Source: Parasediminibacterium sp046546515
Lineage (GTDB): Bacteria > Bacteroidota > Bacteroidia > Chitinophagales > Chitinophagaceae
NCBI RefSeq assembly: GCF_046546515.1
Contig: NZ_JBKHKJ010000003.1
Location: 1-64,000 of the forward strand
Reading direction: 5' to 3'
DNA length: 64,000 nt
The notes under the pieces were generated by a model. That model was given only the letters and a program-made list of their open reading frames with translations, made no database searches and had not been told where the DNA came from. This document shows, piece after piece, positions 33,735-43,430 of this stretch; within the stretch, counting starts at the first letter, position 1; the number at the start of each line of letters is the position of its first letter. Made by a program: the position numbers and the translations under genes.

Positions 33735-36700
33735 CTATTTGTTTATGATTAGTTTTTTCAAAACTGATTCTTCTCCTTTTACTACTTTAATATAGTACAT
33801 GCCATTGCTTAGGCCAGCTATATTTAGGGTGGTTGAAGTGCCAGCAGATGTTGTTTGTATCACTTGTTTTCCCGTACTGCTTACAATATATATTACCGAG
33901 TTTTTTACATTTTGCAGGGTGATATAATTTTTGGCAGGGTTGGGGTAAACTGTTACCGCTTGATCCGGTGCAGTTTCTACAGCCTGTACAAAGCTTTGGG
34001 CTGCAGCATGGGTGGCATTGCTGGTGCTTGTGATGCTCATAGAAGAAAGCTTGTCGTTAAAACTAAGCGAGGTAAGGCAGGAAACATCTGCCGTTAAGGT
34101 AAGGGAGGTGCCAGTAAGGCTATCGCCATCGTATAAAACAACTGAATATCCAGCGGGGATGCGTATGGAGGAGGCATCGTTATTTACACCGCCTGCTGCT
34201 ACAATATTTGCTGTATAATAAGTGCCTGCTACAAAAGCTGCTGACCAAGTACCTCCATAATTACAATCTTTAAACAATTGCACCTCCTGTATAAACTTGT
34301 GCCAGTTTACATTTAGGCTGCCTGATTCGTGGTAGTACCTAAGTACATGGCTGCCAGCAGTAAGGGCAATATGGTTTTTAGATACGGTGGTATATACGCT
34401 CCATCCGCCTGTGGAGGCAACATTTACGGTGCCAGTAACATTTACGCCGTCTATCAACAGATGGTATGCACCACTTAAAGCGGTTGCTACACGGGTATTG
34501 ATGGTGTATTTGCCAGTAGCGGCTACGTTGATGGAATATTCTTGCTACTCGCCGGTTGATAGCCATCCTACGTTATAACCACCTTCGCTACAAGTTTGTA
34601 TGTCTACATCATCAAACCTGTACTGGCCGCCTGTATTGCCAAAAGTAGTATCGTGATAAGATATGCCTTCGCCACCTTTATCGTAATTCTCGGCTTCTAT
34701 TTGCCCGGGCACGGTAGCAGCACTTGGACCAGGATAAGGTGCCCGTGTTTCTGTTACCCTTACTTGTGCTGTGTTGGCAGCATAGCTCCAGTTTGGTGCG
34801 TCGAAAACTGTTGAGGTAATGCTGTGCGAGCCTGAAACCACGCCAGTGTAAGTGGTAGTGTAGGTAACAGAATCGAAAGAATTGGAGACTTTGTTTATGG
34901 TTAGGCCTGTAATTTCTACGCCATTATCGTAAAACTTAATGGAAGAAATGCAGTTGGCAATATTGGGGCTTTTTACACCTGTGGTAAGCGTAAGTGTAGC
35001 TGGTGCAACATAGCTACTAGCGGTTACTTTGATGATTGCTTTAGGATCTACACCCAAAACTTTGGTACTAGCAACGCTAGTGCGGAAAGAATCTGCGTAT
35101 AAGCCTATGCGGTTAATATGCCAATCTGTACTGCCTGTAAGCTGTAGGGTAGCAGATAATCTTAAGCTATCCATTTGAAAAGGCACAATGGGGTTGGCCA
35201 ATTTGTTGGTTACTTTTAAGTTGTTTTGAAATACCATGCCCCACTTCACGAATGGATCGCTTGTTTGGGCGTAGGTATTATTGGTTGTTCCGTTTGCATT
35301 GAACAAATTGGCATCTGATACATAATTGAAAACCTGTGTAGTGCCTGTGAAACCCATATACACATTGCCTTTTGTTTGAGACCAAAGGCGAGAGGTAAAT
35401 GCCTTATTGGTACCAGCCACGGTATCAAGCAAATCAGCCAATTCTGGGTAAGCTGCGCGGTAAGTGGCACTGCTGTAATAAAGGGCTTTTAGGTTGTTGA
35501 ATTTAGTAATATAGGCTGCAATGGTATCTCTCTCAAAGGAAGAACTAACTGGTTTTGAACAATTAATCAGCACGTTATTAAAGAACCGATTAAAGTAACC
35601 ATCGTGGTTATATTGCCCAATTACCCCGTTTACAACTATATTATAATTGCAACTATCTCCTGATGTATAATTATCTAAGTATAGTCCGTTGCCATTGGGA
35701 GAATCATGCAGGTAATTGTGGTTTAATTTATTGCCCCTATCTTGCCAATTGCCTGTGGCATAAAAACCACCCATGTCACTATATTCTTTTACCACATCGT
35801 ATACTTCGTTGTACTCTAGTAGATTATTGTTGCTATTATCAAATTCAATACCTACATGGGGGCAATCGTGTATTTTGTTATAGGCAACATAGTTGCCAAT
35901 GCTATTGCGCACATCTACGGCTGGAGAATAGAGGGGTATTGTTGTAGCATAAGAATAAATGTGGTTATTAATTACCTGATGGTTAGCAGCAGGAAGGGTT
36001 TTCAGATCGTTTGTGTATGCGGTGTCCCTTATAATAACACCCCCCGCCCCTACTAAATGTATGTCGGAGCTTTTTACGGTACAGTTGCTACCATTCTTTA
36101 TATAAACGCCGTTGTTAGTACAGTAGCTGATATCAAAACCAGCAATAGTTACGTTGGTACAATTGTTTAACTGCACGCCATTGCTTGAGCCACTTACTAT
36201 TTTAATGTTTTGAAACTGTGTGTTGGTTACATCGGTAGCTACTATTGCAGATAAATCGCCATAGCTAGAGTATTGGATGGTGCCTGTTGAGGGTACCCAC
36301 ATGTACAACATTTTGGTATTGAAGTTTACGCTCCATTCGCCAACAGTATCTATTTCTTCAAACAAATTGCTTACAAAATAGGGTTCCTTATAGTTGCCCG
36401 TTGGGCGGTTGTATTTATCGCCAATACCACCAGTTGTATAATCTTTTTGGGTAATGATCATACCAAGGGTATCGATAGATTTTGTTTTTATAAAATCTTG
36501 CACCCACGGCACACGCCAATTGCCTGCTAGCCATACACCTTCATCGGCTAAGGCTTTTACCCAGTATTTGGTGCGTAGGTTTTTGTATTTGAAGATACCG
36601 CCAGAGTCGGGCTTGTTTACTCCATTATACAATACACCGTTCATAGACATAGTACTGTCGTTTGGGTAACGGGATAGGGGCAATGTAACACCGTCTTGGT

Positions 36701-37196
36701 AAAAGCTGGGTACTTTTAAGTTGGCAACGCCAAATACACTTAACCAAACAGTAAGATTTTGTAAATTATAAGGCGTAAGATCTAACTGCATTACATGCGT
36801 TTTTGCAGCAGTATCTACAATCCTGTTTTTAACACTGTCTGGGATAGGTTGAAAGTCTGACCTATTTAAGGTATTTACGGGTTGAAAAATAGCCATTAGC
36901 GGGTTAACCGCTTTGTAGGTAACAGGGTAAGCTGCTGCCCTCGCATCTGTGGCATCTAACGAAAACTGTGGGTAAGTGCCATCTTGTAACCAGATAACAC
37001 AAGGAACGGTAGTGTTTGCTTTGGCTACATCCCTTGCCCTGCTTAGGTTTACAGGTGTACCAGCAGTGGTACCATTACCAGATGAACTTCCCGTTGGTGA
37101 TACATAGATATTGACCGTTTGGGCATATATATGGGAAGAAAGAAAAAGGGTGATAACAACCAAACATATTTTTTTGAGTCTAGTTATATATTTCAT
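33735..37196 (-). pseudogene. GH141-like beta-helix/CBM6/crystallin/T9SS protein interrupted by an amber codon
   Basis: One frame of 1153 codons broken only by TAG at 34545-34547 (codon 884). The order is a signal peptide (to about residue 26), a right-handed parallel beta-helix (about 30-650) akin to GH141 alpha-L-fucosidases and to the protein at 55682, a short beta-domain, and a CBM6 carbohydrate-binding domain (about 815-975). A beta/gamma-crystallin-like module (about 975-1060; FKDCNYGGTW, SFNDKLSSMSI) and a type IX sorting domain (about 1083-1153; VYPNPAKNYI) follow. The stop falls inside the CBM6, where STGE-stop-QEYSI would normally be STGEWQEYSI, so a single TGG-to-TAG change explains it. 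It could be a genuine recent nonsense mutation or a sequencing error; without readthrough the protein would lose its sorting signal. Confidence 0.85.
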
Positions 37197-37626
37197 ATGG
37201 CAAAATTTATTTTATTAAATGAAGAAAACCGTGGCGGTTTAAGCAGCACAGTGTCAAACTGGAAGACTAAGAATCGTTTAAACAACAGCTATTGAAGCAA
37301 TCTATTTTGATATTAGGGTGGTTGTATTGTTTGTGAAAACCTTAAAAAGGAATAGTAAACACATGCAACAGGTTGTTGCATTGCTGGCAAAGCAAATCGT
37401 TGGTTAATCATACAGGAATCGTTATGGTGTAAAAGTGCGTTTTATTTATTGTTGCTTATTATCCCAAAAGAGCAGCTTTATGTGAAGATGGTGCAATAGT
37501 TTATTTGTGGGCTAGTTCACTTCAACTTAATCCTGACTAAAATAATAATAAAAAAAAAGAAGTGTTGCTTGTGCAGCTAATAGCGTGTACTTATCGGTTT
37601 GTTCTTTTTACTGCTCGTAAGCGGTA
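37197..37626. other. gene-free stretch between divergent genes
   Basis: AT-rich, with no frame of useful length. It contains the second copy of the 50-bp dispersed repeat at about 37527-37580 and should hold promoters for both flanking genes, none of which I can place. Confidence 0.4.
37527..37580. repeat. about 50-bp dispersed repeat, copy 2
   Basis: TTAATCCTGACTAAAATAAT, an A-rich run and AGAAGTGTTGCTTGTGC parallel the copy at 33577. Confidence 0.5.
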
Positions 37627-37661
37627 AAACTTCCCGAAAGTTTTCAACTTTCGGGAAGTTT
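37627..37661. other. perfect 16-bp hairpin upstream of the VOC gene
   Basis: AAACTTCCCGAAAGTT and AACTTTCGGGAAGTTT pair perfectly around the triloop TTC. It is 47 bases before the VOC start and lacks a T run, so it is more likely an operator, a mobile palindrome or a regulatory hairpin than a terminator. Confidence 0.7.
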
Positions 37662-37708
37662 GGTGTACATTTTGACTTACTTACTTGTACAACAAAAAAG
37701 AACATTAT

Positions 37709-38170
37709 ATGCAAAAAATAATTCCAAATCTCTGGTTTGATGGCAACGTAAAAGAAGCCGCTGAATACTACCTGTCAATTTTCAAAGACGGGAAAATGAT
37801 AAATACTACTTACTATCCAATGACAGAAACAGAAGGACTGGCAGACTTTCAGAAAGATTTTGCAGGCAAAATTCTTACTGTGGAGTTTGAAATTTTAGGT
37901 ATGCGATTTATTGGTATCAATGCTGGCCCATTATTCAAATTCACTGAAGCAATTTCGTTCATGATACCATGCAAAGACCAAAAAGAAATTGACTACTACT
38001 GGAATGCACTCACAGCAAATGGCGGTGAAGAAAGTGTTTGCGGTTGGCTCAAGGACAAATACGGATTAAGCTGGCAAGTGTGCCCTGAAAATTGGGAAGA
38101 ACTCAATAAAAAACCTGGTGCATTCAAAAAAATGATGGGAATGAAGAAGCTAATTATTGCTGATTTTTAA
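37709..38170 (+). CDS. VOC-superfamily (PhnB/3-demethylubiquinone methyltransferase-like) protein
   Basis: A 153-residue cytoplasmic protein of the vicinal-oxygen-chelate fold, PhnB-like subgroup. The start is IPNLWFDGNVKEAAEYYLSIF, with residues near 45-75 forming the second strand set. The sequence EEFxxx-like GGEESVCGWLKDKYGLSWQVCPE near residue 117 is the family hallmark ending each module. I use the ATG at 37709; a TTG at 37685 would add eight residues without homology to the family. These proteins are often annotated as glyoxalase/bleomycin resistance-like, but the substrate is rarely known. It is a lone plus-strand gene inside the minus-strand block. Confidence 0.88.
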   Translation: MQKIIPNLWFDGNVKEAAEYYLSIFKDGKMINTTYYPMTETEGLADFQKDFAGKILTVEFEILGMRFIGINAGPLFKFTEAISFMIPCKDQKEIDYYWNALTANGGEESVCGWLKDKYGLSWQVCPENWEELNKKPGAFKKMMGMKKLIIADF

Positions 38171-38224
38171 AGTGAATTTACTTACGACAAGTGACAATTA
38201 TTAAGTCCAGCTTGTACACGTCAG

Positions 38225-38270
38225 CTTAATCCTAAATAAAACAAGGCAAATAAAAAGGGTTTCTGGTGTA
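38225..38270. repeat. about 50-bp dispersed repeat, copy 3
   Basis: TTAATCCTAAATAAAACAAG, then GCAAATAAAAAGGGTTTCTGGTG, resembles the copies at 33577 and 37527 over most of its length. Confidence 0.45.
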
Positions 38271-38404
38271 CTCATGTGGCGCGTACCCTTCTATGGGTTA
38301 TCGTAGCGTAGTAATCACCCCACCCTTTGGCATCCCTCGAGAGGGGAATTTGGCCACTAGCCCAGCCGTTCAGCTTTAATTGGTCACTTGTGCTTACCCA
38401 ATAA

Positions 38405-38442
38405 AAGAAAAAAATACCCCTACCCGTTTTACCAGATAGGGG
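38405..38442 (-). terminator. terminator of the main CAZyme operon run
   Basis: On the minus strand, GCCCCTA and TAGGGGT flank a 14-base loop and are followed by a run of T residues. It lies 25 bases beyond the stop of the 856-residue heparinase-type gene, the last gene of the long run from 64 kb. Confidence 0.65.
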
Positions 38443-38467
38443 CATTGTGTATTTATAATCAACCCTT

Positions 38468-41038
38468 TTAAAAAATCACTTTGCCATCCCTTACCAACTG
38501 TGATACGGTATGCCCGTCTGCTTGTTTGGTAAAAGTGTATTCGTCTTTCTGGTCTTTCCAAGTTACGGTTAAGTGCGTGCGGGTGGCATCCCAGAGTGTT
38601 TTGGGAAGTTCTTCGCCATGCAGGTAGGGGAACAACAGGACTTTGAAATTTGGCGACGTGGAGCGTGAGGGCACCACTAGGCGTTTTGCAATGTCCATGC
38701 TGCGCAGATAAAACTGGTGCATATCCTCTGTTTTCAGGTTTTCAAAGGCTTCTAGCCTAGGGTTGGGTTCTTGGTTGGGTATGGCAGCTTCTGTGCTTTC
38801 TAGTACCCTCACCAAAAGTTGCGGATCGCCTTTTTGTGGGGCAAAACGGCCTACATTGTAAACGCCGCCCACGGTATTGTCCACTTCCTCCATATTGCGT
38901 TTCATGCGCTTGTCGCCCAGCACAATATCGTATTCACCCTGTGTGCGCTGATCCGACAAAGCATTAAAGCCCAGCGTCAATGCCCCTGTTTGCTGCTTTA
39001 CGTCCACCAATTGCTTGATGGATACCAGTTCCACATCTAACTGCATAGGCATTGCCCACTCGTACAAATGTTCTTGGTTGTCTTTTTTAATATCATCCAC
39101 AATCAACACATAATCATGCTTGCCTTTTACCAAGCCAGCCGTGCGGAAGGCATATTCCACAGGGTAGTTTTTTAGCCGCATTGGCCAGGTATCTTCGCCC
39201 CACATCAGTGGGTTGGTTTCCATGTTGCCATTGTAGTAGTCGGCCACCTTTCGCAAAGGGTCGCGTTGCGGCACTTCGTTGGGGTAATAGCGTTTCAGCT
39301 TGTCAGCCGTGTTTTTATACACGCCTTCTGCCCATTGCGGGGGCATTTGCTTGCCCACCATATTGTCTGCCACTGGCGATTTCAGCCAACTCCAATCGAA
39401 GCAGTATTTATAATCAACCGTGCCAAAAGTGGCTTCGGGCTTGTCGAAGTAGTTTTTCCAAGCAGCAGGGGTGGCAAAATAGCCTTGCCCACGACCATCA
39501 ATGGTTATCACGGAATGGTACTTGCTTTCGGTGCTGCGCCAGCCATCCATCACCCAAACACGGCCATTAGCAGCCAGCCAAAAATTGCCCCTGTCCGCAT
39601 GGTCGTGCGATTGGTACATCATGTCTTGCCTGCCATCAAACTGGAACATCAACCCATCCTTGCCCCATTTGTTCCTTGCCACCAAGCTACCCCTAGTAGG
39701 CACAAAATAAGTAAGCGGCATCTGCACGGGCGGTATGTTGTTGTACTGGGCAGCGGTTTTGTCGGGGTCCATGCAAAATACAAAGGCCGACACATCAGGT
39801 ACTTGCTTAATGTCTTTGAACAAGGAGTTGGCATATAAGTAATCTATCTTGGCATCGGTGGGGAAAAAGTACTTCATGATCATCATCATCAACCAAGGTA
39901 TGTCTGCCGTGCTGCCTGTATCGCCATGCGAATGCCAAAGTGCCTTGGCGTTGGGCGCCAAGGTATAAATCAACCAATCGGGTATGGCACGGAAATGCGG
40001 GTTGGTGAATGTATTGTAGGTTTTGTCCCTCCGGGCAATGGCAGCCATGGCCAGCAGGTCGTTTGGAAAAGCGTTGAAGGTATAAACGATACCTTCTGAA
40101 CTCATGCCCTCGGGCGTGTAGGAATAGGTAAGGTAATCGCTCACAACGTCTTTCCCTCGCTCGAAAATGCGCTTGTCCCACCCTTTTTCGTTCTCAACCG
40201 CCAAGATAGATAGCGGACATGCAATGGACATGGCAATATGGTTCCATCTACGCCAATGTGGGGGCATCTCCATGCCTAGGCCATAATGGCCATAAGTGGC
40301 TTTGGTGTAAAATTTAATGAACCATTGCTTGTCGGCAGCCGACATACCAGCAGCAGTAAAGTCGAACAACTTGGCAATTTCGCCATTTGTGTACAAAGCT
40401 TCTTTTACTTCCATGGCGTGTACTGGGTTCACTGGCTCGGCATCAATATGCAGGCAAAGAGCTTTTAGGTAACGGGCAGCAATGGTGCCTGTTTCGGTTA
40501 AAAGTGCTTTGTCGCTATTCAGTTGTGCCAGCAAGCCCTGCACGGCCAACAAATTGCCTAGTTCTTTAGCTGGCAGAGAGTCTTGCCCGGCAACCAATTC
40601 CCTTGTTTTTAGCAGTTGGTAATATTGCCCCAATTTGCCATCGCCCTTGTGCAGCTTGTCCAAAGCATCGTTTGCTAGTTGCATAAAGCGTTTGCCCATG
40701 GTGGTGGTTTCCAAGCGGCTTTTGATGGCTGCAAATTCATCGGGCGAGGTAAAGATGCGTGGATGAATCCCGTTGGCAGGTGTCTTGCCTATTTTAGACA
40801 TATCGAAGCCCTCTGCATTTGGCACAAGGGTTTGCTTGTATGGGTTTACCCAATGCATCGTGCCGTTTAATGCTTCCTCTGCGGTAAAAGCCCTTTTGGG
40901 CTGCTCTAGAAGCCTTGCATCATTGGCAGCAAGGGTATCATCTGCCCAATATTTAAATGTCTCTTGGATAGACTGGGCAAAACTGTGGGATGCGATAAGC
41001 GCACCTGCCACCACTAGGAACTTTTTCTTCATATTCAT
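38468..41038 (-). CDS. heparinase II/III-type polysaccharide lyase
   Basis: An 856-residue secreted protein (signal peptide to about residue 21, SHSFAQ). Residues about 85-420 make an (alpha/alpha) toroid. The C-terminal heparinase II/III beta-domain includes YQSHDHADRGNFWLAANG and STESKYHSVITIDG, carrying the conserved His and Tyr region. A diverged paralogue of the 1047-residue protein at 26600, it lacks that protein's N-terminal stalk-like domain. A beta-eliminating lyase on a uronic-acid glycan is the likely activity; the PL family is not assignable by eye. It starts three bases from the stop of the GH95 gene upstream, so the two are translationally close and share an operon. Confidence 0.82.
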   Translation of the reverse strand: MNMKKKFLVVAGALIASHSFAQSIQETFKYWADDTLAANDARLLEQPKRAFTAEEALNGTMHWVNPYKQTLVPNAEGFDMSKIGKTPANGIHPRIFTSPDEFAAIKSRLETTTMGKRFMQLANDALDKLHKGDGKLGQYYQLLKTRELVAGQDSLPAKELGNLLAVQGLLAQLNSDKALLTETGTIAARYLKALCLHIDAEPVNPVHAMEVKEALYTNGEIAKLFDFTAAGMSAADKQWFIKFYTKATYGHYGLGMEMPPHWRRWNHIAMSIACPLSILAVENEKGWDKRIFERGKDVVSDYLTYSYTPEGMSSEGIVYTFNAFPNDLLAMAAIARRDKTYNTFTNPHFRAIPDWLIYTLAPNAKALWHSHGDTGSTADIPWLMMMIMKYFFPTDAKIDYLYANSLFKDIKQVPDVSAFVFCMDPDKTAAQYNNIPPVQMPLTYFVPTRGSLVARNKWGKDGLMFQFDGRQDMMYQSHDHADRGNFWLAANGRVWVMDGWRSTESKYHSVITIDGRGQGYFATPAAWKNYFDKPEATFGTVDYKYCFDWSWLKSPVADNMVGKQMPPQWAEGVYKNTADKLKRYYPNEVPQRDPLRKVADYYNGNMETNPLMWGEDTWPMRLKNYPVEYAFRTAGLVKGKHDYVLIVDDIKKDNQEHLYEWAMPMQLDVELVSIKQLVDVKQQTGALTLGFNALSDQRTQGEYDIVLGDKRMKRNMEEVDNTVGGVYNVGRFAPQKGDPQLLVRVLESTEAAIPNQEPNPRLEAFENLKTEDMHQFYLRSMDIAKRLVVPSRSTSPNFKVLLFPYLHGEELPKTLWDATRTHLTVTWKDQKDEYTFTKQADGHTVSQLVRDGKVIF

Positions 41039-41041
41039 ACT

Positions 41042-43426
41042 CTATATTGCTTGTGAGGTTATTATTGCTGTTTTATTATTAAATGATATACTAACTTTTT
41101 TAGGCTTCTTTGAGCGAATCTTGTAATCAACCACTTTGCCTTTTTCCCATTGTATATCTACCGTAAAGCCGCCTCTTGCTTTTAATCCTTTTACTAAGCC
41201 ACTAGGCCAAGCAGCAGGAAGCGCAGGTAGTAATATTATCCCATCATCGGTTGATTGCATTAACATCTCGGCAACGGCAGCAGTGCCCCCAAAATTGCCA
41301 TCAATCTGGAATGGCGGGCAAGCATCTAGCAGGTTGGGGTAAGTGCCTCCTGGCCCGTTATAAATAATAGTATCGCCTATTGGCGGAAGATAGCGCAATA
41401 ATTCCCTATACATTTTATAGGCATGGTTGCCGTCCTTTAGCCTAGCCCAAAGGTTAATTCTCCAACCCTTGCTCCAGCCTGTTGTTTCGTCGCCCTTAAT
41501 CTCTAACGTTCTTTTACAAGCATTAGCTAATTCAGGTGTTTTGTCTAAGGTGATATGGCTGCCAGGAAACAAGCCAATCAAGTGTGATTGGTGGCGATGT
41601 GTAGGCTCGGGGTCCTTCCAATCGTAATACCATTCTTGCAGGTTTCCCGCTGCTCCAATTTGATAAGGGTGTAAATTATCCAATTTGTTTTGTAGCGCAG
41701 TTACAAAACCTGCGTCAACTTTCAAGGCTTTAGCTGCTTTGATAGTGCTGATAAAACATTCCCTTATAATGGCCAAATCTGCAGTGCCGCCATACAATAC
41801 CGATCCATTGTAGCCTGCATCTGTAATAAATGTGTTTTCTGGAGAGGTAGATGGGGAAGTTATATAATTGCCTTTTTTATCTTTCACCAAAAAGTCCATG
41901 CAAAACTGGGCGGCACCTTTTAGTATGGGATAACCTTTTTGTTTTAGGTAAGCCGTGTCTTGCGAAAAGGAAAAATGTTCCCAGATATGTGTACTCAACC
42001 ATGCCCCGCCCATCGAGAAATTGCTCCATCTTGGCCTGCCTAGCCTATCACCAACTGGGTTGCTCATTGCCCAAATATCTGAGTTGTGCCCACAACACCA
42101 ACCGCGGCAATGATAGAAGTTGCGGGCATTGGCAGCCCCTGTTTTAGAAATGTTTTCAATCTGCCCCAATAAAGACAGATGCAATTCGGTGAGGTTGGTT
42201 GTTTCGGATGGCCAATAGTTTTCTTGAGCGTTAATGTTGGTGGTGTAGTTGCATTGCCAAGGTGGGCGTACATAATAGCTCCAAATACCTTGCAAGTTGG
42301 CTGGCAAGTTGGGGGTGCGGGAGCTACTGATTAGCAAATACCTGCCAAAGTTAAAGTACAAAGCCTCCAAAGCCTTGTCCTCTACACCTGTTGCATATTG
42401 CTGCAACCTTTCATCAGTGGGCAATGCTTTATCGGTTTTAGGCCATCCTAGCTGCAAATCTACCCTTGCAAACAAACGCCTATAATCTGCAATATGTGCT
42501 TTCTTTATGGCATCGTAGCTTTTGGCCATCGCTTTGTAAACAATGCTTTGCGCAACTGATTTATAAGGCTTCCCTTGTTTTACAGGGTCTTTATCAAAAC
42601 CATTAAAACTTGTTGCCAACGATACATAGATAATAGCCTCTGTTGCACCCGTTATTTTAATGGTAGAATCACCTACTATTTGTTTACCATCCTTGGCCTT
42701 TACTGCCATGTTGGCACCAAAATGAATACCCCTGTTTTCATCATAAAATATTTTACCGATGGTACCTCGGGCAGATGCATCCTGCCTGTAAGGCGCATAG
42801 CCAACAGCCATAATACCGTTGTTGCACTTTTCAAAACCGTAGTGAAGCACGCTATTAAAGCCCAGCTCAAAGTTTAAGGCTGCTTTTTTACTTGCTTTTA
42901 GCTTGATAATAATCAGCTTATCGGGATTAGAAACCAAGTATTCCCTATCGTAGTTTACACCGTTTACAGTATAATGCACTTTTGAAATGGAACTATCCAA
43001 ATTAAGCCTGCGATAATAATTTGTTACTGCTGTGTCATGATCCATTTGCAGGTAAAGCGTACCTAAAGCCATGTATGCCTGACTGTAATGCCCCTGTAAT
43101 TTTTTTATTAATGTATCTGCCGCAGGATAATCCTCCCTTTGCAAAGCCTCCCTTACTGTAGGTAGGTTTAGGTAATAATCTTTATAAAGCGTATCGCTTA
43201 CCGGCTCACCCGACCATAGTGTGGCATCATTCAAATAGATTTTTTCTTTTGCAACACCACCAAATACAGTAGCACCTTGTGTGCCATTGCCCAATAGAAG
43301 GCTCTCATTAAAAAAGCGGGCTGGCTTATCAAACCATAGCACTTTGTCAGGTGATTGCGCATTTGCCAACATCAACCATAGGGTTGATACAACGGCTAAT
43401 AGAATTTTACTTATATTCTGTTTCAT
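41042..43426 (-). CDS. GH95 alpha-L-fucosidase/alpha-L-galactosidase
   Basis: GH95 enzymes are inverting exo-glycosidases acting on alpha-1,2-L-fucose or alpha-L-galactose. The 794-residue protein has a signal peptide (to about residue 24), an N-terminal beta-sandwich opening with WFNESLLLGNGTQGATVFGG-like sequence and an (alpha/alpha)6 barrel from about residue 300. The base-positioning pair N397 and N399 occurs in CNYTTNINAQENYWPSE, and D709 in IDGNFGGTAAVAEM matches the family catalytic carboxylate region. The C-terminal beta-domain is present. Length is typical. Spacing is four bases to the next gene upstream and three to the lyase downstream. Confidence 0.92.
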   Translation of the reverse strand: MKQNISKILLAVVSTLWLMLANAQSPDKVLWFDKPARFFNESLLLGNGTQGATVFGGVAKEKIYLNDATLWSGEPVSDTLYKDYYLNLPTVREALQREDYPAADTLIKKLQGHYSQAYMALGTLYLQMDHDTAVTNYYRRLNLDSSISKVHYTVNGVNYDREYLVSNPDKLIIIKLKASKKAALNFELGFNSVLHYGFEKCNNGIMAVGYAPYRQDASARGTIGKIFYDENRGIHFGANMAVKAKDGKQIVGDSTIKITGATEAIIYVSLATSFNGFDKDPVKQGKPYKSVAQSIVYKAMAKSYDAIKKAHIADYRRLFARVDLQLGWPKTDKALPTDERLQQYATGVEDKALEALYFNFGRYLLISSSRTPNLPANLQGIWSYYVRPPWQCNYTTNINAQENYWPSETTNLTELHLSLLGQIENISKTGAANARNFYHCRGWCCGHNSDIWAMSNPVGDRLGRPRWSNFSMGGAWLSTHIWEHFSFSQDTAYLKQKGYPILKGAAQFCMDFLVKDKKGNYITSPSTSPENTFITDAGYNGSVLYGGTADLAIIRECFISTIKAAKALKVDAGFVTALQNKLDNLHPYQIGAAGNLQEWYYDWKDPEPTHRHQSHLIGLFPGSHITLDKTPELANACKRTLEIKGDETTGWSKGWRINLWARLKDGNHAYKMYRELLRYLPPIGDTIIYNGPGGTYPNLLDACPPFQIDGNFGGTAAVAEMLMQSTDDGIILLPALPAAWPSGLVKGLKARGGFTVDIQWEKGKVVDYKIRSKKPKKVSISFNNKTAIITSQAI

Positions 43427-43430
43427 GTGT

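Noticed and set aside
34545..34547. Amber codon as pyrrolysine or programmed readthrough
   Set aside because: No pyrrolysine machinery is known in this phylum and no readthrough context is evident; Trp-to-stop by one transition is simpler.
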